A stretch of DNA of 64,000 bases from Pseudorasbora parva (taxonomy: Eukaryota > Chordata > Actinopteri > Cypriniformes > Gobionidae): positions 23,797,855 through 23,861,854 of the forward strand of contig NC_090183.1 of the NCBI RefSeq assembly GCF_024679245.1, written 5' to 3'. Both the position numbers and the translations under genes were made by a program. The notes under the pieces are model-generated. The model was not told where the DNA came from. It did not search any database and saw only the letters and a list, made by a program, of their open reading frames with translations. This document shows positions 1-10,160 of the stretch, one piece after another; position 1 is the first letter of the stretch; each line of letters starts with the position of its first letter.

Positions 1-1008
1 TAGGCTACTTATTGATGCGTGAAAGTTTGGGTTGTGTGAACTGTCAATGAAATTAAGGTTAGTGAATAATGAAAGAAATTTAGAGTAAATTGTTAACTGC
101 ATCAGGCTTTAAGCATCCAGAAGTATTACTAACAGTATTACTGACATGGTGATACACATTTTTGCCAAACATGATTTATTCTATAACTGTTGCCGCAACA
201 ATTTGCGTCCTCTCCTATATGATCTCAGACAATAGGTGACTTTAATATTGGGCGACTGACCCACTTCACACTTCCTTCAGCAGATTTGCCTGTAGCCTTT
301 TGGCAGGTTGACTAAATGTTCATATCAGTACATAAATCTGCGTTTGGCTCCATTGCATTTGGCCAAGATTGCCCTCCCTTTCCTTACACAAACATATTTC
401 CCAAGCCCAGAGAAGTAGACCGCTGATGTTTGGCAGTAGGCACTAATGATTACTGTCCACCGCTTCCTTATATTGTCTAGCTGTGAATACAGGATATCGA
501 AGTAATTAAAAGCTCCATAAACGTAAAACAACTTTGTGAGGGCCTGTTTATTTTAATATAAAATGTTGCTTTGTTTGGCATTAGATACTAATAAATATTT
601 ATTTTTAAAATATATACTTCAGATTGTCTCAATTATATTCTGTTTAGCCGTTTCTGTCATGTCCGTATGAGTTCTCGTTAGTTGATTTCTGATTCTGTCC
701 AGCTGTTCCTGTTCAGTCCCCTCATTTACTCCCTGTTATGTTCAGTCCTTTGTCGGTTATTGTTTCGTGTTTGTGGAGTTCTTCTTGTGAGTCCCCAGTA
801 AAGTCTGATTTTAGGTGTTATGTCTTTATCTTCTTCATTCCTCAACTAAACCTTATAGTTCACCTAAAAATGTTCACCCTCATGTCATTCCAAACTTATA
901 GCCTATAGCATTAAGGTTCCATATGTTAACAGTGAACTAACTGCATTAGATAACATGAACTAACAATGAAAATACTTCTAAAGCATAATCTTAGTTAATG
1001 TAAAAGGG
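1..1008. other. Intergenic DNA, no gene seen; LTR-like fragment near 640-835
   Basis: No exon-like reading frame could be supported here. The stretch around 640-835 (TGTCATGTCCG onward, ending near AGTAAAGTCTGATTTTAGG) resembles in base usage and word content the LTR sequences at 1845-2210 and 25465-25724. No paired end or target duplication was found, so it is only a probable decayed LTR fragment. Confidence 0.35.
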
Positions 1009-1550
1009 TTAGTTCACCCAAAAATGAAAATTCTGTCATTAATTACAAACCCTCATGTTTTTTGACACCCGCAAGACATTTGTTCATCTTCGGAACACAA
1101 ATGAAGATATCTTTGTTGAAATCCAATGAGTCAGAAATGCCTTCATTGACACCAATGTCATTTCCTCTCTCAAGATATTGCAAAGTCCATCTCTCTACAG
1201 TGGCTCTACAATAATTTTATGAAGCGATGAGAATAGTTTTTGTGCGCAAAAAGAACTAAATAACAACTTATATAGTGAGCACTGATTTGAAAACAAAGCT
1301 TTGAACCGTTATGAATCAGTGTATCGATTAATGTTTCGGCGATCCGAACCGCTGATTCGATAAACTGCTTCATAACTGTTCAAAGCTTTGTTTTGAAATC
1401 GGACATCACTATATGTCGTTATTTAGTTTTTTTTTGCGCATAAAATCTATTCTCGTTGCTTCGTAAAATTATTGTACATAGTAGACATTGGTGTCAATCA
1501 AGGCCTTTCTGAACCATCGGATTTCAACAAAAATATCTTCATTTGTGTTC

Positions 1551-1830
1551 TTGGACCAAACTTGTAAGGTCCAAGAGACATTGCGAACCTGCTCCATCTC
1601 AGATAGGGGTACCCGAATTTAGAATCAGGCAGATAGGGATCTATTTATCACCATTTTATCTTTATTTTTATTTTTTTATTCTTTTTACAACTGTTTCTAT
1701 TTTTATTTTTACACATGGTATTTTTTTCTTATGCATGTTATCACTATTTTAATTAATTTCTATGTAAAGCACTTTGAATTGCTATTGTATGAAATGTGCT
1801 ATATAAATAAACTTGCCTTACCTTGCCTTC
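1551..1830 (+). mobile_element. LINE/SINE-type 3' tail inserted in foldback copy A
   Basis: The sequence ends in a low-complexity tail (CTTGCCTTACCTTGCCTT) preceded by AAAGCACTTTGAATTGC and GTGCTATATAAATAAA. This is the usual 3' end of fish L2-like LINEs and the SINEs that borrow their tails. It interrupts the word that reads 'tgtgttccgaagatgaacgg' in other foldback copies. Only a few hundred bases are present, with no reverse-transcriptase frame. Confidence 0.5.
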
Positions 1831-1844
1831 AGAAGATGAACGGA

Positions 1845-2210
1845 TGTCACGTCACAAACAAGGGAAAAGGGTGCGAGGACTCAAGTGCAGAAAATGATAA
1901 TTTATTATAAAATAAAACAAACTCAAAACAAAACCCACGAGGGGGAAAAAACACATAATAGAATAATATAAATACAAACTTAAACAAACCAACAGAATCA
2001 CGGGGAGGACGGAAGACGCAGACATTACACAAGGATCCAACCCAGACTGACAAACACAAGGAGCTTATAAAGGGAAGAAATCAAGAGGGAACAGGTGGGA
2101 GAAATCAACACTAATCAGATAACAAGGGGGAGGGATCAGACAATGACAGGAGCACATGCAAGACATGACAAAACCCACATGTGCACACAAGACAGGACAG
2201 GCATGTGACA
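1845..2210 (-). mobile_element. Solo LTR of an LTR retrotransposon (366 bp) with 5-bp target duplication
   Basis: The element begins TGTCAC and ends GTGACA, so it has TG...CA termini. It is bordered on both sides by ACGGA (1840-1844 and 2211-2215). Intact foldback copies read AACGGAGGTC at this point, which independently confirms the empty site. Read on the - strand it contains a TATAAG box (+ strand about 2065-2071) and, downstream, an AATAAA-type signal (about 1901-1912), the normal LTR order. No internal retroelement sequence adjoins it, so it is probably the product of LTR-LTR recombination. Confidence 0.75.
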
Positions 2211-2570
2211 ACGGAGGTCTTATGGGTGTCAAACGACATAAGAGTGAGTAATTTATGACAGAATTTTCATTTTTGGGTGAACTAACACTTTAATTTCAAC
2301 ATTTACTAATACATTATCAAAACAAACGTATGTTATGGGATCTTATTGTAAAGTGTTAGCCCTTTAATTGTTGTTTTATAGAGAACGAAAGAAGATATTT
2401 TGTATAAGGTAAAGGGTCCAAACTACATTTTTAATAATAATTAAAAAAAAGATTTTATTGACATATAGATATAAAAACCATAATAGTGCAGTAATTGACA
2501 ATCGAGTAATTACATAATCCTAGAAGTTAAATAAATGTATAGGTGTGTGTGGGTGAGTGTAGGTGTGAGT

Positions 2571-2573
<3 letters not shown>

Positions 2574-2646
<73 letters not shown>
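2574..2646. repeat. (GT)n microsatellite
   Basis: An uninterrupted GT run of about 70 bp, preceded by imperfect GT/GA words from 2539. It generates cysteine/valine and histidine/threonine repeat frames that are not genes. Confidence 0.95.
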
Positions 2647-2649
<3 letters not shown>

Positions 2650-4976
2650 TATGAGCAAAATTACCCATTTACTATTTATTATATTATCACTACCATCACT
2701 TCTTCTCACCATCATACCACCATCTTTCACCAGTTCTTGCTGTCCTGCAAGAAAGATCATTGTCCACTTAGGCACGTACAGACTGGAAGGGATCTTCATC
2801 TATGTGAGAGTAAAGTGTATATGGGGAGTTACTGCTGCTGTCTTTTTGTGGGGATTTCCTCAGCTCTGCAAGCTGTCTTCCCATCTGAAGGTGTTTTTCA
2901 GAGAGATATCCTGTTTTGTGAGACGTTTGTAGTGGATACACGGAACAGAAGTCCCTGTTTGTTTTTGTTTTTTAAGTACATCCAGGCCTACAGTAAAATG
3001 TTCTATTCATGTCTTCTGTTTAGACTTTATTTGTACTTTACTGTAAAATATGATATTATCCTTTTACACTTACACTAAGAGACATTACATTTTTGGTTTT
3101 AACATATAATTTAAACTTGGAAATAAACTGGAAGCTTTAGTATTTAAAAAAAGATACTGCGCTGTATAGGTCACAGATAAAAAACAAAACAAAAACACAC
3201 AAAAAACACATTTGTGATGATGATCATATTCTTTTGTTAAAAGGCACATCGGATTTCCTTGTTTTCATTGAAATGTGGAAGTCTTTGGAAAAATGTCAAA
3301 TCATGATGGATAACATGATTATCAGGTTTTACACAAATGGTGTTCATGTTAGTTCAAGTGCTTCTGTGATTAAAGAGGACATGACAATTACTAAAACATT
3401 CTGATATTAATGGTAAAACTCCTTTCAGTCATATTATTTTGCTGACTATATGAAGCAATTGTATTAAATTAGAAAAATGCAGAATCAAAGCATTTTCACT
3501 GGTCGTCTGCAGCAGTTATCTGAGGTAGAACAGTTCAAATGTGTCTCAGAGGAAATGCAAACTCATGCACCAGATCATCTACTGGTCTTTAAGTTCTTTA
3601 GTTTTAGCTTTTTACCTGCTATTGACAGAATAGTTTTATTATTTGGCCAGATTCTGAACATGACACAAAATAAAAATAATAGAGACTTTTAAAATGTGTT
3701 GTAGGGAAATGTAAACCAATATATATATATTTTTTTACTTTGCTCAACGTTACACTACTTAGTCTAGGACTACACAGCTGGGCACATCAGCTAAAAATAG
3801 CACGCAGCGGAAGTGGTTGTTGTTCCTGTTACAGAACTTAGAACTCAGTGTGTCTAGCCCAGATTAGCTCACTCTTTGAACAGGACGGTCTACATTTCCT
3901 AGCTTCTAAATTTGAGTGTTACAGACACTTGCTAAAATATGCTATTCTGCAGGGCTGTGAGTTCTGTCAGATTTCCTCCCATGAGACACTGGAAATTCTG
4001 CAGCGCCGAAGTTTGAATGGCAGTAATATAGGTAGGTAATCATGCACACACAACATATATTCGAACAGTCTTGCATAAGCCTGTTATCCATTCTTTCGCT
4101 ATCTCACAAATATTGCATACACGACACGCACACAAATTAAGCCACTGTTTCCTCCCACATTTTTTGCTTATCTTAATTTTTCGTATTGTAGTCAATAGTC
4201 ATCTTGTTATTTACTAGTTTTTTTTTCTTTTCAAATGCGTTTACATGCTGTTTATTACTGTTTACAAGTATTTGTTTGCATGAATTTGTGCTTTTTCTTT
4301 GCTGTATTTTAAGAATGTTGGCTAGTTTTTATATGGATAACGTGGGTCATTGATATAACATTCATTTTTGTCGACATTTAGCCACAAATAAATTAACAAT
4401 GAAAATCGTATGGACTTGAATACAGCTTTTGAAAATGTTTTTAATGTCTGAATTGATATACACTTTAATATTTGGAATATTCAGTCAAAAATGTTAAACT
4501 GTTCTGATATCACAATGAAGAAAAAGCCTGATTAAAATGTAATTCTTGAAAAGAAAACCTTAATTTATGTAAATTACTGTGCAAGTCTTAGGCACGTCAT
4601 ATTTTCACACACACAAAATGGTTTTAAGACAGGTTTTTATATCGTTGTTGTGTCAGTAGAAAATATCAGTTTACATTTCCAAAGATTTCTTTTGCCATAA
4701 TTGAAATAATCCAGTGAGATTTTAGACAACAGTGGGTATGCTCCACACTGAAATCTGATCTCACCATCGAGTTGGTCTGTGATTACATAAAGAAATAACA
4801 AAAACTAAACAAACTAAACCTAACAACCAAACAAAAACTAAAAAACTGAGACAGACTTAATCCAGAAGAACTGCGACAACAAAGACAATTTAAGAAACCT
4901 ACCTGCAAAACTGCCTGAAAGGTTTAAATGCAAAAGGTGGTCACACCAAATATTGGTTTGATTTACTTACTTGATT
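2650..4976. other. Intergenic DNA, nothing firmly identified
   Basis: Several short open frames exist (for example 2740-3078 and 3848-4039), but none resembles a protein family I recognise and splice signals around them are unconvincing. The 3848-4036 frame ends at a GGTAGGT donor-like sequence, so an unrecognised leader exon is possible but unsupported. Confidence 0.4.
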
Positions 4977-5166
4977 GGATAGTTCACCCAAAAATGAAAA
5001 TGTTATGTTTATCTGCTTACGTCCAGGGCATCCAAGATGTAAGGGTGTTTGTTTCTTCAGTAGAACACAAAATAAGATTTTTAACTCCAACCTTTGCTCT
5101 TATAATGCATGTCAGTGGGGTCTAATAAGAATCAATGTTCATTTTTTGGGTGAACTATCCCTTTAA
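4977..5166. mobile_element. Short palindromic MITE (about 190 bp)
   Basis: It starts ATAGTTCACCCAAAAATGAA and ends TTTTTTGGGTGAACTATCCC, an inverted terminal repeat of about 17 bp. The ends match those of the larger foldback family, but the core is different and short. A diverged relative is at about 9735-9945. Confidence 0.7.
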
Positions 5167-6300
5167 TGCTAGTTAAATGATAAATAAAATCTATGTATGA
5201 AAATATTTTTGAAAGCATCCTCATTTTACAGCATTTTTAGTGCCTAAAACTTTTCACAGTACTGTAGCCTTTTCTGGATTGAAGTCTCAGTTTTTTCTGT
5301 TTTCATGTAATCCTAGATGGGCTCGATGATGGTGAGATCAGATCTTCATGCGGAGTACACTGGCTGTTGTCAGACTCCTTGTGCATACAAAAATTTCACT
5401 GGATTATTACAGTTAATGCAAAATGAATTTTTGGAAATGTAAACTCATATTTTCTACTGACAAACCACATCCAAATATAATAATATAACTTACTTAAAAC
5501 CAAATTGTTTTTTTGTTTTTTTTTTACTGACGTGCCTAAGACTTAATCTAGATTTAAACTAGGAGAGTGTGTCTGTGCCCTAAACATTATCAGGATAGCT
5601 ATTCCAGAGTTTAGGAGCCAATGTGAAAATGCTCTCTCTCCTTTAGTGGACTTATATGTACCACCAAAAGTTCAGAGTTTTGTGATCTTAAAGAAAGTGC
5701 ATGTAAGATTGTGGCCAAAACTGGTACTGCAATGACTTTCAAATTACTCTGGAGCGGTGTATCCCTTCTCTCTCTCCCCCCTGACTGGAGTTTGCCAGAT
5801 CGACTGCAGGATCAGCAGGAACGTTTGTAGCTGCAACTGTGGTGACTAGAGCAGAGACTACTGTTGTCAGTGATATAAGTATTAAGTATTTGAAATTAAC
5901 ATGATTTATTAATGTCTAGTGACATATCAGGGCCATTTTATAATTAATTGAAATACATTTCTTACATACAGTTCCTTTAAAGAGCATGACTGATTGCAGC
6001 ATGATCAATTCACAGATAGGGCCTTATAAGTAAGTAGCAATATGTTGTTATTGATACAGGGTGTAATAGTATGTAGTGTAAGCAGTGTAGAGATAATAAC
6101 ATTGGGGTGATGTTATCATATTTTCTTGAACTGGTAAGAACTCTAGCAGCTGGAGCTAGTTTACTTAGGATGCAGGACAACAACCTAGTAATTCTGTACA
6201 TAATAAAACTTTTTGTGGCAGAAAACATGGAAATAATAGGTTGTTTTTATCCTATTGTTTAGTATTATTTGCTTGGATTAGTAGTATGTCCAGGGAATTT
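5167..6300. other. Intergenic DNA, nothing identified
   Basis: AT-rich sequence with no recognisable coding frame. The words at 5455-5545 echo 4610-4690 in inverted orientation ('gtgcctaagac', 'tttctactgacaaa'), which suggests the two flank an older inverted-repeat element spanning about 4560-5545. Confidence 0.35.
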
Positions 6301-6482
6301 TTGACCATTTTTATAGAAGCGCATTTGTGAGGTCAGGCACTGATTTTGGATGAGAAGGCCTGGCTCGCAGTCTCTGCGCTAATTTTTCCCAGAAGGTGTT
6401 CTATCGGGCTGAGGTCAGGACTCTGCTTGCTAGTCAAGTTCCTCCGCACCAAACCCGCTCATCCATGTCTTTATGGACCTTG
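6300..6482 (-). pseudogene. Tc1-like transposase C-terminal relic
   Basis: On the - strand the sequence reads KARSIKTWMSGFGAEELD, a stop, then ESPDLSPIEHLLGKISAE. This is the Tc1/mariner catalytic-domain end, where the SPDLxPIEH segment carries the last acidic residue of the DDE triad. In-frame stops and frame slips make it non-functional. The rest of the transposase is not seen nearby. Confidence 0.7.
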
Positions 6483-6559
6483 CTTTTTTTCCCAAGTGTT
6501 TATTTTATTGTGCAAACAGCAGAACATACAGAACAGCTCAACAACAGAACCTAAATTCA

Positions 6560-6672
6560 CACTAGAGCCCTGCATGTATGCCCGAGCCCGGCGGGACCCG
6601 ACTTTTTTACTCCCCAAGGGCCGGGCTTTGGGCCAATTTTCAAGTCATACCTAAACCCGGGCCGGGCTTCGA
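6560..6672. mobile_element. hAT-type transposon end, GGGCCGGGC-rich
   Basis: Dense GGGCCGGGCTT / AAGCCCGGCCC words (GCCCGAGCCCGG near 6580, GGGCCGGGCTTTGGGCC near 6619, CCCGGGCCGGGCTTCG near 6656) after CACTAGAGCCCTGCATG are typical of one hAT-type terminus common in fish. The other end was not located with confidence. Confidence 0.4.
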
Positions 6673-7701
6673 ACCTTTTTTAGGATTCTCCTTTGTTTTA
6701 TATTTATTTTATTAATTAAAGGAAAGAATGAGATGTGCTGCGCTGGTGGAAACAACATGAGACCATAATAGCTTATACGACTGTCACAAGACATGACTCA
6801 CAGGGTTAAAGAGTCAAGCAGCAGCGTGCGTTTCTTCAGCGCAGCTGCTAGAATTATGGCCTTTTTACAACTTGTTCCTTCATTCGTTTTCTGTAAATGC
6901 ATCTGGTTGTTTAAACCACGTGTACATTTTACTCCTGGCAAATGGTTAAAAAATAAACATGTGTGAGAGCGTGTTATGGCCTATATGTGGTGCTGCAATA
7001 CGCATCCAGGCAAATGAGTAAAGCAAGCCAACACAAATGGCCATAAATTAAACTTAAATTAAGTCTTAGATGCTCAAGAACACAATCATCTTCAATAAAA
7101 ATTAATAAATGATCTTACCAGTTCTTAGGTCGCTCTCTTATACTGCGGTCTTTGAATTTGAAATGAGCTGCTGAAAATCTTGAATCTTTTGCTTCCGTTG
7201 CTGTTAACTCCGTTAAATATAGGCTATACTGCGGGAATTGAAGATCTGATTCATAGGTTATTCATTTTGTGGAGGTGTAAGGTATTAGACAAATTAGACT
7301 GTATGTTCTTTTTTTATTTTATTTGTTTAAATCGTTTAGCTCGTTTCGTTTGAGCCCTGTTGCGAGCAGCATCAGCCTGCCTCAGCTCGTCAAAAATGCC
7401 TTATTACTGTGGAGATAATATTACAGCAGGCTAAATTAACTAACATTGTGATGCTTGAAGTGTTATATATGGATTTTATTATAGGCTTATTTTGCACGTA
7501 ACTTCGTCACCCTTTCTGTCTAAATGGTCCCACACAGTATGCTTCTTTTCCATTGCTTCATTTTGCAAAATATGTCGGTGTCGGCACGTGTGGTTCGTTG
7601 CATGTTTCGACGCTCCCTGTGAGTAAAAAAACAAACAAAAAAACTTTAAACCATTTAACTGATAGTGTTAATTGGTCCAAATTCTTACTATCGGTTAAAG
7701 G

Positions 7702-8053
7702 TTAAACGTTCAATATGAGCATCCCTACATGTGGTGTGATGTGATGGAAACCCATTCCATGAAGCTCTCTACACACTGTTCTTGAGCTAATCTGAAAGCC
7801 ACACAAAGTTTGGAGGTCTGTAACTATTGACTCTGGAGAAAGTTGGAGGGTCTGAGCACAGTGTGCCTCAGCATACACAGAATCCCACTCTGTGATTTTA
7901 CGTGGCCCACCACTTTGTGGCTGAGTTGCTGTTTTTTCCAATTTTTTCCACTTTGTTATAACAAAACTAACAGTTGACCGTGGAATATTTAGTATACAAA
8001 GTATATATTGTATGATTTGGAGGGGTGTCCAAATACTTTTGGCAATACAGTGG
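7702..8053 (-). mobile_element. Tc1-like transposon fragment with transposase N-terminal relic
   Basis: The right edge carries the Tc1-type terminus read on - as ATTGCCAAAAGTATTTGGAC. The - strand frame 7941-7702 reads ATQPQSGGPRKITEWDSVY and [15 protein letters not shown], matching the linker and second helix-turn-helix of fish Tc1 transposases. The same protein block occurs in the copies at 20764-21995 and 50140-50480. The element is truncated at its left side and has lost the catalytic domain. Confidence 0.75.
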
Positions 8054-8819
8054 AAAAGTATAAAAGTATATATTGGTATAACTTAGTAGTATAGTATAAC
8101 TTGACACTATAGTACTATAGTATAACTAGATCCCTTTTCCTTATTGTGTACAACTTTTATTTGTCATTGACCATCATCTCCACACCTTATCGTTGTTCTT
8201 ATCTGTGTATTTAAGTAAGACTGAAACTAAAGCGAGAAAGTAAAAGTTACTAAGTGTAAAATTTTCTTTTTCTTGGCTAGTACTAAAAATATCTTAGTCG
8301 TGTGTGTCATCCGCCCCCACATTTATGGGGGCAGGATGTGTGTCAGGTCCTGTCATCTACTCTCTCTCAGAGAATGAGGGCCAAGTGAGCGACAGGAAGT
8401 CTGTGGTTCAGCGAGCTGCTTTCTGTGCTGATACAGCGATCTTGACCCTGTTTCTCTTCACTTGTTCAATGCCTTTTTTGTGCAGGATCAGGGGCTTAAT
8501 CTTTGCACGCTGGTTTTTATCGTTCTGCAGCACTAGCCTTATGCAGAACGCACATGCATATGCATCACGTTGTTTGGCTGGATATAAGAAAGTTCCGTCT
8601 GAACTTGTCCAAAATCAGGTTCAGGGTGTTGTTTGTAATATGAATAAGTTAAGCAAATATTCAAAGGACTTTCCCTTCAGTGTGTCCACACACCCACTCT
8701 ACACCCTTCTTTCACACATTTCTCTCCTAATCTACCTTCATAACTTTCCTCTGCCTTGCCTGTTAACACACACTCTCTCTCTCTTTTTCTCTTTCTCGTC
8801 CCGCCCTCGTGTTCTCTCA

Positions 8820-8976
8820 GTTTTGAGTCAGAGTTGCATTTGTCCTCAGTGAAAGCCGCAGCAGTTAGAGGAAGTGTTACATAGAGTGCTGCTCTCACTC
8901 TGACTGTCTGTCCAGCACAAGTTTTAATACATGTGCCATATGATGTAGTCCATTAATATTCTCACAAGCATGAAAG
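8820..8976 (+). promoter_or_regulatory. pik3r6: Probable pik3r6 promoter-proximal region and non-coding leader exon
   Basis: A canonical AP-1 site (TGAGTCA, 8824-8830) and a PU.1/ETS-type core (AGAGGAAGTG, 8867-8876) lie just before a strong splice donor (AAAG|GTAAGT, exon end 8976). PI3K-gamma subunits are leukocyte genes, so PU.1-type control would fit. This is inference from motifs. The transcription start is not visible and no TATA box was found. An upstream ATG sits at 8970-8972, two codons before the donor. Confidence 0.4.
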
Positions 8977-9430
8977 GTAAGTCAATGGACTTATTTTCTT
9001 GTAATTTAACATTTTATTGCTATAACAGAGAGTTGCGGCTTAGCCTGTGAAATTTGATTCTGAGTTCAGCGCTGAGAAAGCAAGCTATCGGAAGGTTGCA
9101 TAATTACAAGCTGTGTCGGTCACTGAAAAAGGCCCCTTTGTTTAGTTCCAGTTATTTGGTTTACGTGCTTTTTTCTGTTCTATTTCTGTTCAGCTCTGAC
9201 TTTCTGGACATCGTAGTACTGTTTTTGTTCACTGCTTTTCTATTTCCTCACACTTTTTTTTTGGAAGTAGATTCTGCTGTGACTTAAAAGTGTTTCAGCT
9301 GTGAAGTAGTTGCATTCCGTTGCTGGTCAGTTATAAAAAAAACATGTCTGAGAGGGTGAAATGAAGGGGAACTTTTCTTGTGTAATCAGTAGTGGGTAAA
9401 AACGCACCTGAGGCTGCTAGCCATGGCTGT

Positions 9431-9571
<141 letters not shown>

Positions 9572-9734
9572 GGAAAACAGCGTTAACTATCAACTAACAG
9601 TTCACTGTTAACACAGAATGCAAATAATCATGCTCAGGATCACTTGATATTACCTACTGTGTTTTATAAGCTCAAAAATATGCAATTAAAGTGAGAGAAC
9701 TCTTCAGCATCATAAAGTGGAAAATAGAAGAATG

Positions 9735-9945
9735 AGTCACATTGATGTGACCAGCACATTCAGTCATGTTATTCCAAACCAGCATATATTCCTTTTGTCT
9801 GTGGAACACAAAAAAATATCTATTTTGGAAAATGTCATACAATGAAAGTTTGTCGGGACCAATGTTTTTTGTTCAAAATGTGTTCTGTGTTCCACAGAAG
9901 AAAGAAATATAACAACGTGAGAGTGAGTAAATTATTATTTTTAAA
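9735..9945. mobile_element. Diverged palindromic MITE fragment
   Basis: Inverted words 'tctgtggaacacaaaaaaat' (near 9799) and 'tgtgttccacagaagaaaga' (near 9885), plus the flanking 'gtgagagtgagtaaatta', match the arms of the AGTTCACCC foldback family. The outer termini have decayed. Confidence 0.5.
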
Positions 9946-10046
9946 TGCTTGCATGTCTTTAGGACAGTGTAAATGTTAATTGTTCTCATTTTGTTTTGAT
10001 TTTATGCAGTAATGTTCTGTATAATTTGTGCTTGTCTTTGTGTCAG

Positions 10047-10111
10047 CAGTGGTGATTATCACAGTGGTGATTATTTCCTTTTACCTCATTATGTAAGGAC
10101 CAAGCTGCATT
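10047..10111 (+). promoter_or_regulatory. pik3r6: pik3r6 5' leader with upstream ORF and tandem acceptor
   Basis: The acceptor is a tandem CAGCAG (cut after 10046 or 10049). Joined to the leader exon ending at 8976, the ATG at 8970 opens a frame of 17 or 18 codons that ends at TAA 10094-10096, 15 nt before the main ATG at 10112. The last codon before that stop is itself an ATG (10091-10093), making a minimal start-stop ATG-TAA. The encoded peptide would be strongly hydrophobic. The in-frame TAA also proves the main protein cannot start further upstream. Confidence 0.45.
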
Positions 10112-10160
10112 ATGGCATCCTGGAGAAATTCTAGCAGTATTAATATTATGGACTCGGCAG
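10112..10160 (+). CDS. pik3r6: pik3r6 coding exon 1
   Basis: ATG at 10112 with an in-frame TAA 18 nt upstream. A second in-frame ATG at 10148 begins MDSA and is the more family-like start. Donor G|GTGAGA, phase 1. Confidence 0.8.

Larger units (their letters stand above)
1009..2295. mobile_element. Foldback (palindromic) DNA element, copy A, with two nested insertions
   Basis: The left end GGTTAGTTCACCCAAAAATG is mirrored at the right end (CATTTTTGGGTGAACTAACA, about 2270-2290). The arms include the block 'cttcggaacacaaatgaagat'. Other copies or relatives lie at 13992-14495, 32088-33130 and 35752-36398. The right arm has been split by a 5'-truncated LINE tail (about 1551-1830) and by a solo LTR (1845-2210). 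No coding capacity is visible, so this is a non-autonomous element of a type abundant in cyprinids. Confidence 0.7.

Noticed and set aside
2543..3078. Open frames of 129 and 169 codons over the (GT)n tract
   Set aside because: They start in Cys/Val repeats created by the microsatellite, and the remainder resembles no known protein.
8304..8852. 182-codon + strand frame
   Set aside because: It uses low-complexity TCTC sequence, no homology was recognised, and it overlaps the probable pik3r6 promoter region.
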